Source of the DNA: Candidatus Aminicenantota bacterium | Lineage (GTDB): Bacteria > Acidobacteriota > Aminicenantia > UBA2199 | Reading direction: 5' to 3' | Assembly (NCBI GenBank): GCA_016934475.1 | Contig: JAFGST010000010.1 | Location: 1 to 51,559 of the forward strand | DNA: 51,559 nt | Shown: piece by piece, positions 1-10,200 of the stretch | How positions within the stretch are numbered: the first letter of the stretch is position 1 | Layout: each line of letters opens with the position of its first letter | The notes under the pieces: model-generated | Databases searched by the model: none | Told to the model about the DNA's origin: nothing | Seen by the model: the letters and a program-made list of their open reading frames with translations, nothing else | Program-made: the position numbers and the translations under genes

Positions 1-1140
1 CTGGAGATCGAGAAGCTGGAGAACGAGTACATCGACCTGATCAAGCAGATCAATTACCTCAAGGAGCTCCTAGCCAGCGAGCGCATGATGCTGAGCGTGA
101 TCAAGGAGGAGCTGCGCAAGGTCAAGGAGCAGTTCGCCGACAAGCGCCGAACCGAGATCGTCGCCAAGCAGTTGTCCGAGTTCAAGATCGAGGACATGAT
201 CAAGGATGAGGATTTCGTCATCACCTACACGCGCAGCGGCTACATCAAGAGGACGACGCTCAGCTCCTACCGCAGCTTGAACCGCGGCACCATGGGCCGA
301 AGGGGGATCGGCCTGAAGGAGGAGGACGCCATCTCCCGGGTGTACGTCGCCTCCGCCCACTCCTATATCCTGGCCTTCACCGAGAAAGGACGCATGTTCT
401 GGATCAAGGTATACGACATCCCCGAGGGCGACAGCGCCGGCCGCGGCAAGCCCATCAACCGCCTGATCGGCATCGGGCCCGAGGAGCAGGTCTGCTCGGT
501 CATCAACGTGAAGGAGTTCCCCAAGGACAAGTTCGTGATGCTGTTCTCCCGGCAGGGGTATGTGAAGAAGACCTCGCTGGCGGAGTTCTCCCATCCGCGC
601 ATCAGCGGCATCATCGCCGCCGAGGTGCCGAAGGATGACCGCCTGCTGGAGGCGGTGATCACCTCGGGCAGCAACGAGGTCATCCTGGGCACCTGCCTGG
701 GCAAGGCGCTGAAGTTCAACGAGGGGAATGTCCGGCCCATGGGCCGCGGCGCCCGCGGCGTCACGGCCATCAAGCTGGGAAAGGGGGACGTCGTGGTCGG
801 GGCCGATGTCATCGACGAGAAAGACAAGTACATCCTGACGGTGACCGAGAACGGCATCGGGAAGAAATCGGACTTGTCTCTCTACCGCCTGCAGAATCGC
901 GGCGGCAAGGGCCTGATCAATATCAAGATCGGCGCGAAGTTGGGGAAAGTAGTCGGCCTGGTCACCTTGAACGACGAGGACGGCGAGATCATCCTCTGCT
1001 CGGAAAAGGGGATCCTCAACAAGCAGGACACCGTCGAGCTGCGGGCCAAGGGGCGCGCCACCCAGGGAGTGAAGCTGGTCAACCTGCGGCCCGGCGACCG
1101 CCTGGTGTCCATCGAGAAAGTGAAGCGCGAGGAAAAGTAG
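1..1140 (+). CDS. gyrA: DNA gyrase subunit A, C-terminal part (5' truncated by window edge)
   Basis: Frame open from base 1 (LEIEKLENEYIDLIKQI...); repeated GyrA C-terminal blades (YTRSGYIKRTTLSSYRSLNRGTMGRRG, FSRQGYVKKTSLAEFSHPR, VTENGIGKKSDLSLYRLQNRGGKG). Confidence 0.93.
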   Translation: MEIEKLENEYIDLIKQINYLKELLASERMMLSVIKEELRKVKEQFADKRRTEIVAKQLSEFKIEDMIKDEDFVITYTRSGYIKRTTLSSYRSLNRGTMGRRGIGLKEEDAISRVYVASAHSYILAFTEKGRMFWIKVYDIPEGDSAGRGKPINRLIGIGPEEQVCSVINVKEFPKDKFVMLFSRQGYVKKTSLAEFSHPRISGIIAAEVPKDDRLLEAVITSGSNEVILGTCLGKALKFNEGNVRPMGRGARGVTAIKLGKGDVVVGADVIDEKDKYILTVTENGIGKKSDLSLYRLQNRGGKGLINIKIGAKLGKVVGLVTLNDEDGEIILCSEKGILNKQDTVELRAKGRATQGVKLVNLRPGDRLVSIEKVKREEK

Positions 1141-1935
1141 TCAGCGTTTCAGCCGCCGGTAGTTTTTCTCGATCTGCTCCAGGAGGAGCGTCACCTCGAC
1201 TTTCTTGATGGCGGCGATCTTTTCCACGATCCGGGTGACGGCCAACGGCGAGTTGGTCCGGCCGCGCTCGGGCTCGGGAGCCAGGTAGGGGGAGTCGGTT
1301 TCGCTGAAGAGCCGCTCCAGGGGCGTTCGCTCCACGACTTCCCGGAGCTCCTCGGCTTTCTTGAAGGTGATGATGCCGGAAAAGGAAAGGAAATACCCGC
1401 GGGCGAGGATCTCGTCGGCGGCTTCCCGGTCTCCGGTGTAACAGTGAAAGACGACCGGCTGGTCGAATCCCTCCTCGTCCAGAAGCCGCAGCACCTCCGC
1501 CTCGGCGCGACGGGAATGCACGACCAGGGGCAGGGCGCACTCGCGGGCCAGAGCGATCTGCCGGCGGAAGACGGCGGCCTGGTTCTCGCGGGTCGAATGG
1601 TCGTAGTGAAAGTCCAGACCCGCCTCGCCGACGGCCAGGGTCCGGCAGCGGTCGATGAAGTCAAGGATGCGCTTCTCCGTTTTCCTTGAATAGCGATCGG
1701 CTTGGTGGGGGTGGGCCCCGATCGTGGAATCGATGCGTTCGCAGCGGGCGAGCATCTCGGCGGTCAGCGCCGGCGACCGTTCGTCGTCCGGATCGGCGAC
1801 CGTCACCAAGGCGGCGAAGCCCGCCGCGAGGCATTGCTCGATGATGACCCAGCGGTTCGCATCATAGACGGCGTCGTCCAGGTGGCAATGAAAATCGATG
1901 GGACCGCGTTGCTCCATGGCGACATTGTAGCGCAA
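1141..1935 (-). CDS. TatD family metal-dependent hydrolase
   Basis: IDFHCHLDD, GAHPHQAD, VGEAGLDFHYD, VVHSRRAE, FHCYTGD, SETDSPYLAPEPERGRTNSP motifs. Confidence 0.92.
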   Translation of the reverse strand: MRYNVAMEQRGPIDFHCHLDDAVYDANRWVIIEQCLAAGFAALVTVADPDDERSPALTAEMLARCERIDSTIGAHPHQADRYSRKTEKRILDFIDRCRTLAVGEAGLDFHYDHSTRENQAAVFRRQIALARECALPLVVHSRRAEAEVLRLLDEEGFDQPVVFHCYTGDREAADEILARGYFLSFSGIITFKKAEELREVVERTPLERLFSETDSPYLAPEPERGRTNSPLAVTRIVEKIAAIKKVEVTLLLEQIEKNYRRLKR

Positions 1936-2001
1936 AGAGCCGCGCCGGGACAGCCCTTCCGCACCGCCGCCAGGTTGACGGCCCCTGGGCGACGGCGTAT
2001 A

Positions 2002-3237
2002 ATGGCCGGCAGGACGAGCATGATCGGCGGTTTACACAAAAACAAGGTAGCTGCGATCTTGAAGATCACCGAGGACCTCAACCAGATCAAGGACATCGAC
2101 TCCTTGCTCGACCGGGTCCTGCTGGAGGCGCGGCGCTTCTGCCGCGCCGATGCCGGGTCGATCTATTTACTGGAAAAGAACCGGAAACTGCGCATCAACT
2201 ACGTGCAGAACGACACCCTGATCCAGAAGGAGAGCGGTAAGAAATACCTGTACCAGAACCACGAGCTGGACATCAACGACAAATCCATGGCCGGCTATGC
2301 GGCCATGACCAAGAAATCACTGGTTATCGACGACGCCTACGGCCTGGACGAGCGGGTCCCTTATCGCTTCAACCGCTCCTTTGACGAGACGGCGGCGTAC
2401 CGCACCCGCTCGGTCCTGACGCTGCCGCTGATCGCCAGCCACAACCGCCTGATCGGGGTCATGCAGATCATCAATTCCCTGGACGCGAGGGGGCGGGCGG
2501 TCCCCTTCCGCGGCGAGGACGAACTGGTGGTGGCCTATTTCGCCAACCATGCCGCCGGCAGCATCGAGAAAGCGAAAATGACCCGCGAGATCATCCTGCG
2601 CATGATCGGCATCGCCGAACTGCGCGATCCGGAGGAGACCGGAGCCCACGTCAACCGGGTCGGTTCCTACTCGATCGAGATCTATTCCAAATGGGCGATG
2701 AACCACAAGGTGGACGATGCCGAAATTCGCCGGGTGCGGGACGTGCTGCGCATCGCCGCCATGCTGCACGACGTCGGCAAGGTCGCCATTTCCGACATCT
2801 TGCTGAAGAAGCACGGTCCGTTGGATGACGGCGAGTACGAGCAGATGCAGCGCCACGTTCTGTTCGGAGCGCGCCTTTTCAAGAATTCCACGTCGGACTG
2901 GGACGACATGGCGGCCGAGATCGCGCTCAACCACCATGAACGCTGGGACGGCAGCGGCTATCCCGGGAAGGTCGCGGACGTGTTTGACGACCGTTGGTGC
3001 CCCGGTCCGGGGAAACGGGGCGAGGAGATCCCCTTGTTCGCCAGGATCGTCGCCCTGTCCGACGTCTATGATGCGCTGACCTCGATGCGCGCCTACAAGG
3101 AGAGCTGGCCCGAGGAGAAGGTCCTGCAATACATCCGGGAGCAGAAAGGAAGGCAGTTCGACCCGGAGCTGGTCGACGTGTTCTTTTCGATTTACGACGT
3201 GATTCGCGCCATCCGCGGGAAGTATGCCGACCAGTAG
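2002..3237 (+). CDS. GAF domain + HD-GYP domain putative cyclic-dinucleotide phosphodiesterase
   Basis: N-terminal GAF-like region (DAGSIYLLEKNRKLRINYVQNDTL, RSVLTLPLI); C-terminal MLHDVGKVAI ... HHERWDGSGYPG ... ALSDVYDALTSMRAYK. Start chosen at the internal ATG 2002; the ORF upstream overlaps tatD. Confidence 0.85.
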   Translation: MAGRTSMIGGLHKNKVAAILKITEDLNQIKDIDSLLDRVLLEARRFCRADAGSIYLLEKNRKLRINYVQNDTLIQKESGKKYLYQNHELDINDKSMAGYAAMTKKSLVIDDAYGLDERVPYRFNRSFDETAAYRTRSVLTLPLIASHNRLIGVMQIINSLDARGRAVPFRGEDELVVAYFANHAAGSIEKAKMTREIILRMIGIAELRDPEETGAHVNRVGSYSIEIYSKWAMNHKVDDAEIRRVRDVLRIAAMLHDVGKVAISDILLKKHGPLDDGEYEQMQRHVLFGARLFKNSTSDWDDMAAEIALNHHERWDGSGYPGKVADVFDDRWCPGPGKRGEEIPLFARIVALSDVYDALTSMRAYKESWPEEKVLQYIREQKGRQFDPELVDVFFSIYDVIRAIRGKYADQ

Positions 3238-3303
3238 GACCCTGGCCCAAGGCCTGGACCGGGAAGAGGCCTGCGGCGCCGGCCGTGCCGACCGGAGACC
3301 GAC

Positions 3304-6300
3304 GTGAGCGATCCCGGAGGCGGGAGCCAAGAGCTCGGTGGCGAGATTTTTTTCTCCTGCGATCCTTCGGGAACCGCGATCGACCGCCTGATGCCCTTCA
3401 GGGTGAAACGCTTCCTGCTGGTGGCCAGCCTCTACGACTGTTTCATGCTGGAGGAAGACGGCCGCCTGCAGGACCTGCTGCTGCAGACCTACCAGAAATG
3501 GCACCTGGGCTACGTACCGCAGTTCGTCCGGGTCAGCGGCGGCGATAACGCCCTGCGGCGGATCGCCGAAGAGAAATTCGACCTGATCATCGCGCTCATG
3601 CGCCTGGGCGACATGGATCCGTTCACCTTCGGCCGGAAGGCGAAGGAGATCGATCCGCACCTGCCTGTCGTCGGGCTGGCCTACAACACCCCGGAATTGC
3701 AGCGCCTTCTCGAACTGGATGACGGTAGCGCCGTCGACCGGGTCTTCGTGTGGCAGGGGGACAGCCGGGTGCTGCTGGGGATAATCCAGTTCGTCGAGGA
3801 TCGCCGGAATGCCGACAACGACACCGAGGCCATCGGGGTGCAAAGCATCCTGCTGGTCGAGGACTCCATCGGCTTCTACTCCTCCTATCTGCCCCTGGTC
3901 TTTTCCGTCCTGCGCGAGCTGACCGAAAGCCTGCTCAAGGAGGACCTGACCTTCTCGCAGAAGCTTTTGCGTCAGAGCGCCCGCCCCCGCCTGCATCTGG
4001 CCACGACCTTCGAGGAGGCGGTCGCCGTCTTCGACCGCTTCAAGGACCATCTCCTGGGAATCATCAGCGATATCCGTTTTCCCCGGCAAGGAGTCCTGGA
4101 TCCAGAGGCCGGGAGGCGGTTTTTGCAGAAAGTCCGCTCCGAAAAGCCGCAGCTGCCCATCCTGGTGCAATCCAGCGACGACGGGGCGGAAGCGATGGCG
4201 CAAGAATCCGGAAGCCGATTTCTCTCCAAGTTATCGCCGACCCTGCTGGCCGACCTGAAGCGCATCCTGCGCTCGTTCTTCGGTTTCGGCGACCTGCTGC
4301 CGGATCCGGGAGCCGGCCAGGCCGGGTGGCGCTTCGCCAATATGGACCAGTTGTACTCCAACCTGTCCGAGCTGCCCGCGGATTCACTGAACCGGATGCT
4401 GGCCAGCGGGGAACTCGACCGCTGGCTGCGGGCCAGGACCGAGTTCTCGCTGGCCAACGCGATCAAGGATCTGCTTGTTAAGGAGGGCCTGCCCCTCGCC
4501 TCCCCGCAAGAAGCGATCAAGGAGTTGATCGCCGCTTCCCGGACCGCCAGCCGCCGCGGTTCCATTGTCCCCTACTCGCGCCATTTCCACGAGGAGTACT
4601 CGAGGTTCAGCATCATCGGCGGCGGTTCGATCGGCGGCAAGGCCCGCGGCCTGGCCTTCATGGACCGCATCCTGGCGAAATACTTCGATTCCGGGAAATT
4701 CCCAGGGACAAGCGTTTCCATTCCCCGCACCCTGGTGCTGGGCACCGACGTGTTCGATGACTTCATGAAAGAGAACGATCTGCTTCCCCAAGCCGTGGAG
4801 GATCACTCCGACGGCCACATGGCCAGCCTGTTCATCAAGGCGAACCTGCCGGGAAAGGTCGTGGGCGATCTTCGCGATTTCATCACCCATGTCACCGTGC
4901 CCCTGGCGGTCCGCTCCTCCAGCCTGTTGGAAGATTCCCTCTACCAGCCGTTCGCCGGGATTTATGCCACCAAAATGCTGCCGAACGACCAGAGCAAGAA
5001 CGACATCCGCTTCCTCAACCTGGTCAATGCCATCAAGTTCGTTTATGCCTCGACGTTTTTCCGCCAGGCCAAGGCCTACATCGCCAGCACGCCTCACCGC
5101 GTGGAGGACGAGAAAATGGCCGTCGTCATCCAGCCGGTCGTGGGGCATCTGCACCCGGACAGCTTTTATCCCGATTTTTCCGGGGTGGCCCGCTCCTACA
5201 ATTATTATCCCGTCGGTCAGGCCCGTCCCGAGGACGGGGTGGTCAATGTCGCCCTGGGCCTGGGCAAGACCATCGTCGACGGGGGCGTTTCCCTGCGCTT
5301 CACCCCGGCCTACGCCGGGGTGTTGCCGCAATTCACCTCGATCAAGGAGATGTTTCGCTTTTCCCAGCGCGATTTCTATGCCGTCGCCATGCGCCGCGCC
5401 GATTCGGTCGCCTTCCTTGACGAAGACCAGTACCTGGTCAAGCAGGGGCTGGACAAGGCGCAAAAGGACGGGGTCCTGACGTTCCTAGCCTCGACCTATT
5501 CGCCGGAGAACGACGCCGTGTACGACGGCATCAGCTTTGAGGGGCCGCGAATCATCAATTTCGCCCATATCCTGAAGAATAAGGTCTTCCCCCTGGATGC
5601 GATCACCATGCACCTGCTGCGGCTGAGCAGCGAGGCGATGAATTGCGCGGTGGAAATGGAGTTTGCCGTTACCATCGATCCGCAGAACGCGCTCCCCGCC
5701 CATTTCGCCGTTCTTCAGGTCCGCCCCCTGGTCATCCAGGACGAGCTGGTGGAGGTGGATCTGGATGAAGGGCAGATGGAGTTCGCCTTCTGCTTCAGCG
5801 ATCGCGTGCTGGGCAACGGCACCAACCGGGAGATCCGCGACATCGTGTTCGTCAAGCCGTCGTCGTTCGACGCCGTCCGCAGCCCGCAGATCGCCGGCGA
5901 AGTCGACGCGCTCAACGGCCGCCTGCGCGCGGGAAAGGCGCCCTACCTTCTCATCGGACCGGGCCGCTGGGGCAGCAGCGATCCCTGGCTGGGCATCCCG
6001 GTCAAGTGGAGCCAGATCAGCGGAGTGAAGGTCGTGGTCGAGGCGTGCCTGCCCAACATGAATGTGGATCCCTCCCAGGGATCGCACTTTTTCCAGAACA
6101 TGACCTCGCTACGCATCGGCTATTTCACGGTCGCCTTGGACCGCGAGCACGGATTCATCGATTGGCCGTGGCTGGAGGCCCTGCCCGCGGCGGAAGAAAC
6201 CGAGTTCCTGAAGCGTGTCCGCCTGCCGGAGCCTGTCACGGTGGTAATCGACGGCCGCAAAAGCAGGGGGATCATCCTGAGGCCGGGAGCTCCGGTTGGG

Positions 6301-6312
6301 GGAAATGGCTGA
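3304..6312 (+). CDS. Tandem receiver-like domains fused to a PEP/pyruvate-binding (PPDK_N, ATP-grasp) domain
   Basis: Second receiver: SILLVED...LGIISDIRFP...ILVQSS...LSK. PPDK_N signatures IGGGSIGGKARGLAFM, PLAVRSSSLLEDS, GLGKTIVDGG, LIGPGRWGSSDPWLGIPVKWSQI. Confidence 0.8.
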   Translation: MSDPGGGSQELGGEIFFSCDPSGTAIDRLMPFRVKRFLLVASLYDCFMLEEDGRLQDLLLQTYQKWHLGYVPQFVRVSGGDNALRRIAEEKFDLIIALMRLGDMDPFTFGRKAKEIDPHLPVVGLAYNTPELQRLLELDDGSAVDRVFVWQGDSRVLLGIIQFVEDRRNADNDTEAIGVQSILLVEDSIGFYSSYLPLVFSVLRELTESLLKEDLTFSQKLLRQSARPRLHLATTFEEAVAVFDRFKDHLLGIISDIRFPRQGVLDPEAGRRFLQKVRSEKPQLPILVQSSDDGAEAMAQESGSRFLSKLSPTLLADLKRILRSFFGFGDLLPDPGAGQAGWRFANMDQLYSNLSELPADSLNRMLASGELDRWLRARTEFSLANAIKDLLVKEGLPLASPQEAIKELIAASRTASRRGSIVPYSRHFHEEYSRFSIIGGGSIGGKARGLAFMDRILAKYFDSGKFPGTSVSIPRTLVLGTDVFDDFMKENDLLPQAVEDHSDGHMASLFIKANLPGKVVGDLRDFITHVTVPLAVRSSSLLEDSLYQPFAGIYATKMLPNDQSKNDIRFLNLVNAIKFVYASTFFRQAKAYIASTPHRVEDEKMAVVIQPVVGHLHPDSFYPDFSGVARSYNYYPVGQARPEDGVVNVALGLGKTIVDGGVSLRFTPAYAGVLPQFTSIKEMFRFSQRDFYAVAMRRADSVAFLDEDQYLVKQGLDKAQKDGVLTFLASTYSPENDAVYDGISFEGPRIINFAHILKNKVFPLDAITMHLLRLSSEAMNCAVEMEFAVTIDPQNALPAHFAVLQVRPLVIQDELVEVDLDEGQMEFAFCFSDRVLGNGTNREIRDIVFVKPSSFDAVRSPQIAGEVDALNGRLRAGKAPYLLIGPGRWGSSDPWLGIPVKWSQISGVKVVVEACLPNMNVDPSQGSHFFQNMTSLRIGYFTVALDREHGFIDWPWLEALPAAEETEFLKRVRLPEPVTVVIDGRKSRGIILRPGAPVGGNG

Positions 6313-7201
6313 GCTGCCGGGAGGCGACATCCCTCCCGCCGAAGGACCGTTCCTATTCGCCAGTGACCTGCACGGGCGCGAGGAGCGCTACCTGAAGCTG
6401 TTCTCACTCGTCCAGGCCAGGCGGCCCAAGGCTGTTTTCCTGGGCGGCGACCTTCTGCCCTCAGGCACGCTGCTGTTCGGCAACAGCCCGGTCTGCGGAG
6501 ATTTCCTGGAAGATTTCTTGCTGCCGGGGCTGAGTCGTCTGCGCGAGAGCCTGCACGACGACTATCCGCGGCTGTTTCTGATCCTGGGCAACGACGATCC
6601 GCGCCAGGCCGAGGAAAGCTTCCTGCGCCGGGAAGCGCAGGGGCTGTGGAGCTATGTTCACGGGCGCAAGTCCCCATTGGGGCGATACGCCGTCTACGGC
6701 TACGCCTGCGTACCGCCCACGCCGTTTATGCTGAAGGACTGGGAGCGCTACGACGTTTCGCGCTTTGTCGATCCGGGTGCCGTCCCCCCCGAGGAGGGGC
6801 GATACAGTGTCGTCGTTCCCGAGGAGGAACGGGGCTTTCCCACCATCCAGGACGACTTGGTGCGGCTCGCGGGCGCTGATCCCATGGAGCGGGCCATTTT
6901 CCTGTTCCATTCCCCCCCGTACCGTACGGCGCTCGACCGGGCGGCCCTGGACGGCCGCCAGGTGGATGGCGCCCCCCTCGACGTGCACGTGGGCAGCATC
7001 GCAATCAAGCGATTCATCGAGGAGCGCCAGCCCCGGGTCACCCTGCACGGCCATGTCCACGAGTCGGCGCGCCTGACCGGCTCCTGGCAAGAAACGATCG
7101 GCCGGACCCATTGCTTCTCCGCGGCCCACTCCGGCCCCGAGCTGGCCGTGGTCTCGTTCGACCCGGCGAATCCTGGGGAGGCAGCCCGGTGCTTGCTATG
7201 A
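6305..7201 (+). CDS. Metallophosphoesterase (calcineurin-like)
   Basis: FASDLHGREERY, FLGGDLLP, ILGNDDPR, FLFHSPPY, TLHGHVHES. Confidence 0.85.
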   Translation: MAELPGGDIPPAEGPFLFASDLHGREERYLKLFSLVQARRPKAVFLGGDLLPSGTLLFGNSPVCGDFLEDFLLPGLSRLRESLHDDYPRLFLILGNDDPRQAEESFLRREAQGLWSYVHGRKSPLGRYAVYGYACVPPTPFMLKDWERYDVSRFVDPGAVPPEEGRYSVVVPEEERGFPTIQDDLVRLAGADPMERAIFLFHSPPYRTALDRAALDGRQVDGAPLDVHVGSIAIKRFIEERQPRVTLHGHVHESARLTGSWQETIGRTHCFSAAHSGPELAVVSFDPANPGEAARCLL

Positions 7202-7211
7202 CCGCGGCAAC

Positions 7212-10200
7212 TTATTGGCTTTTAAGGGCCAGGGGGCGGGCGGCGTTGGTCGCGGCGTCGATCTTGACGGCGAAGCTGGTCTTCTTGGCGATATCCTCGT
7301 CGGTCAGCAGGTGATAGTCGAGCAGCCCCCCGGATTTGTAGCCGGTGCGCGAGTAGTTGATCTCGGCCAGGCACAGGCTCCAGCCCTCGAGCCAGAGAAC
7401 AAGTTCCTGCTTCTGCCGCTCGCTCCCTTGGAAGTGGATCAGGAGGTCGATGTCGCTGCCAGGACCGGCCGTGGCGTTCTTCGTCGAGCCGAAGACGTAC
7501 ATGGCCTTGACGCCGAAGCGACCCGGATCAAGCTGGCCGGCGATTCGCTCGGCCATGCGCAGCCGCCAGCCCCAATGGTCGTCGCTGGCCGTCTCGGAGA
7601 CCTCGACCCGTTCCCGCTCGGCACTCGCCTGCGAGTCGGGCGTGGCCAAAAAGCCCAGAGCCTCGCCTAGGTCGGCGTTCATCAGCACCCGCAGCACCCT
7701 GCCGCTGGCGGCGCGCGGAACCTCGATGACGCGGATGGTGTCGGCGAGGGCCGCCGACTCGGGCAGGATGTCGGGGAAGTAGTTTTGGGCATCCAGCAGG
7801 AAACGCTCGTTGAAGATGATACCCGGGTCGTCGGGGTAGAGGGGCAGGTAGCGGATCGATGATTCGACCAGGTCCTGGAAAAAATGGGTGCCGAACGACA
7901 GCTCCGGGACGTAGTTGCCCTTCTTGCGGGCGATCTCGATGAGGGCGGCGGTGTTGTTGAAATCCGAGTAGGTTACGGGCACGCCGAGCTTGATGTCCCC
8001 GCGGCTGCCCCAGCGCCCCGGCCCCATGAGGATGAACCGGCGCTTGGGCAGGAGCTTGTTGAGCTTGCCGACGGCCTGGCCGACCTCGATCATCTGCTCA
8101 CTGCGCTCGAGCAGGGAATAGTTCTCCGGGTCCACGTAGACAATGTGGGTGATGTCGGGAAGCTTGCCGTTCGAGATGTAGCGGTTGGCGGTGAAAATGA
8201 TCCGGTCCTCGGCGATGTCCTTGGGGATGAGGCTGGCCACGTTGCCCGCGGTCGAGCTTTGCGGCCGGCACTGGAGAAGGTAGAGCTGGCGGCCGTCGTG
8301 GGCGAACTCGATGTCCACCGGGGTGCTCATCTTCTCCTGGAGCGTCTTCAGCATGCACTGCAGCTGCTTGACGAAGGGGGTGCGCGAGATCCAGCCCTCG
8401 AAGGTGACGAACAGATTCGCCTTGCTGAAGTCGAGGCCGAGGGCCGAGGGGGAATAGATGTGGTCGTCCTCGTAGACGGAGACGATATTCTCGATGCCGG
8501 GATATTGGGAGCCGCACTCTGTCAGCAGGGCGGTGATCTCCATGGACTCGAACGAGCAGGTCTTCAGGTTGATGACGTCGATGCGCCGCGGCGAGTAGCG
8601 CATTGTCTCGTCGGCGGTGACGTTGACGCGCAGGTTGGGGATGCCCGGCGAGATCAGGATCGGGTAATCGTCGCTGACGCGGTCCACGGCGCGGGTGCCC
8701 AGGCCGGGGACGAGGCGGGCCAGCCCGTCCTCGCGCTTGATGCGCGGCGACCAGCGGAACTCGTTGTTGCTGAAGGCGACGCCGGCGAAGGCGGGGAGAT
8801 AGTAGTCGCCCACTTTTTGCCCGACCACTTCCTGGATCATGATGCCCATCTCCTCATGGAAGTCCAGCAGCCCGCGCTCGGCGCGGTATTCGATGGGGTC
8901 GGGGCCGAAGATGGAGGCGTAGACCTCGGCGATGGCGTCGGTCAGCGCATCCAGCCGCTCCTGTTTCGTTCCCTGGTTGGCCAGGAACAGACTCTTGTAT
9001 TTGCCGGAAAAGGCCATGCCCATGCGGTCTTCCAGTAGGCTCGAGCTGCGCACGATCAGCGGCTTGTTGCCCAGATCGTCGAGGGCCATAGACAGCCCCT
9101 TGATGATCTCGATGGGGAAATGGGCGTTTTTCAGCAGCTGGACGACATTATGGTACTCGAGGCGGATCTGGTCGATTTCCTTGTATTTCTGTTCGTTCAC
9201 TTCCTCGAGGTTGTTGTAGCTCAGGAAGTTCAGGATGGCGTCGGTGGTGATGTACCAGGTCTTGGGGAACTTGAGCTCGCACAGGACCTCGGAGTGGTCG
9301 CCCGGCTTGGTCAGGATTTTCTGCGCCAGGAACAGCCCGGCGCTCTTTCCTCCCAGGCGGCCGTAGCCGTTGGCGGGATAAATGATGCGCTGCACGAGGT
9401 CGTAAAAATGGCGCACCTCGATGTGGTTCTTGGCGATGTTGATGAAATCGAGCTGGTCGGAGAAGAAGCGGCGGATGAGCGAGACGCGAAGCCCCTTCTC
9501 CATGGGGGGCGAGAGCTCATACGTGCCGCCGGAGATGTAGTGGTAATGGGTGATGGCGTTGATGACGTCGACCAGGGGCATGTCGATGTTGTTGATCGCC
9601 CGGCTCAGGAAGCTGGCCTTGTCCTCCTGGATCCACTTCTGGATGCGACCCAGAATATCCGAGTCGCTCAGGTAGCGCGCCGCGATGCGGAACGTCTTGT
9701 CGCTGAGCTCCAGGAGCTCCAGCTGCGATTTCTTCTGGCTGGGGCGGTTCATGTCGTCGCTCATCTCGGTCTGGGCGGCGCCCTGGTCCTTGCTCAAAGA
9801 CTTCAAAAGTTCCTTGGCCTCCATAACGCCGTTCCAGAAGAGGTGGTAGACCATCTTGCGACCCAGGTGGATGTAGAGATTCTGGTCGGTGCGGCGCAGC
9901 AGGTCGATGACGACCATCCATTCCTTCTTGATCTTGTCGCTGAGGTCCTTCTGCGCCGTCTCCCATTCGCGCGAGACCTGCTCCAGCTTGAAATGCAGGA
10001 CGGTGCGGCCGATGCGCTCGGCGATGGTCTGCAGCAGTTTTTGCTCGTCCTTGAGGAAATAGCTGTTTTCCGTCTGTGGGACGTCACGGGTGTAGGAAAC
10101 CTCGATGAAGCCGATGACCTTCTCCTCCTCCTTGATGTCGACGCGCTGCACGCGCGTCGACGGTGTAAATCCCGGGCTCTGGTAGGTGTGGTCCTCGTGG

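Noticed and set aside
1702-2001. N-terminal extension of the HD-GYP ORF
   Set aside because: Overlaps the 5' end of tatD in antisense and has no domain homology; ATG at 2002 is a better start.
2317-4203. 628-aa minus-strand ORF opposite the HD-GYP and receiver/PPDK_N genes
   Set aside because: Antisense shadow ORF of high-GC coding sequence: no recognisable motifs, and the plus-strand frames carry clear domains.
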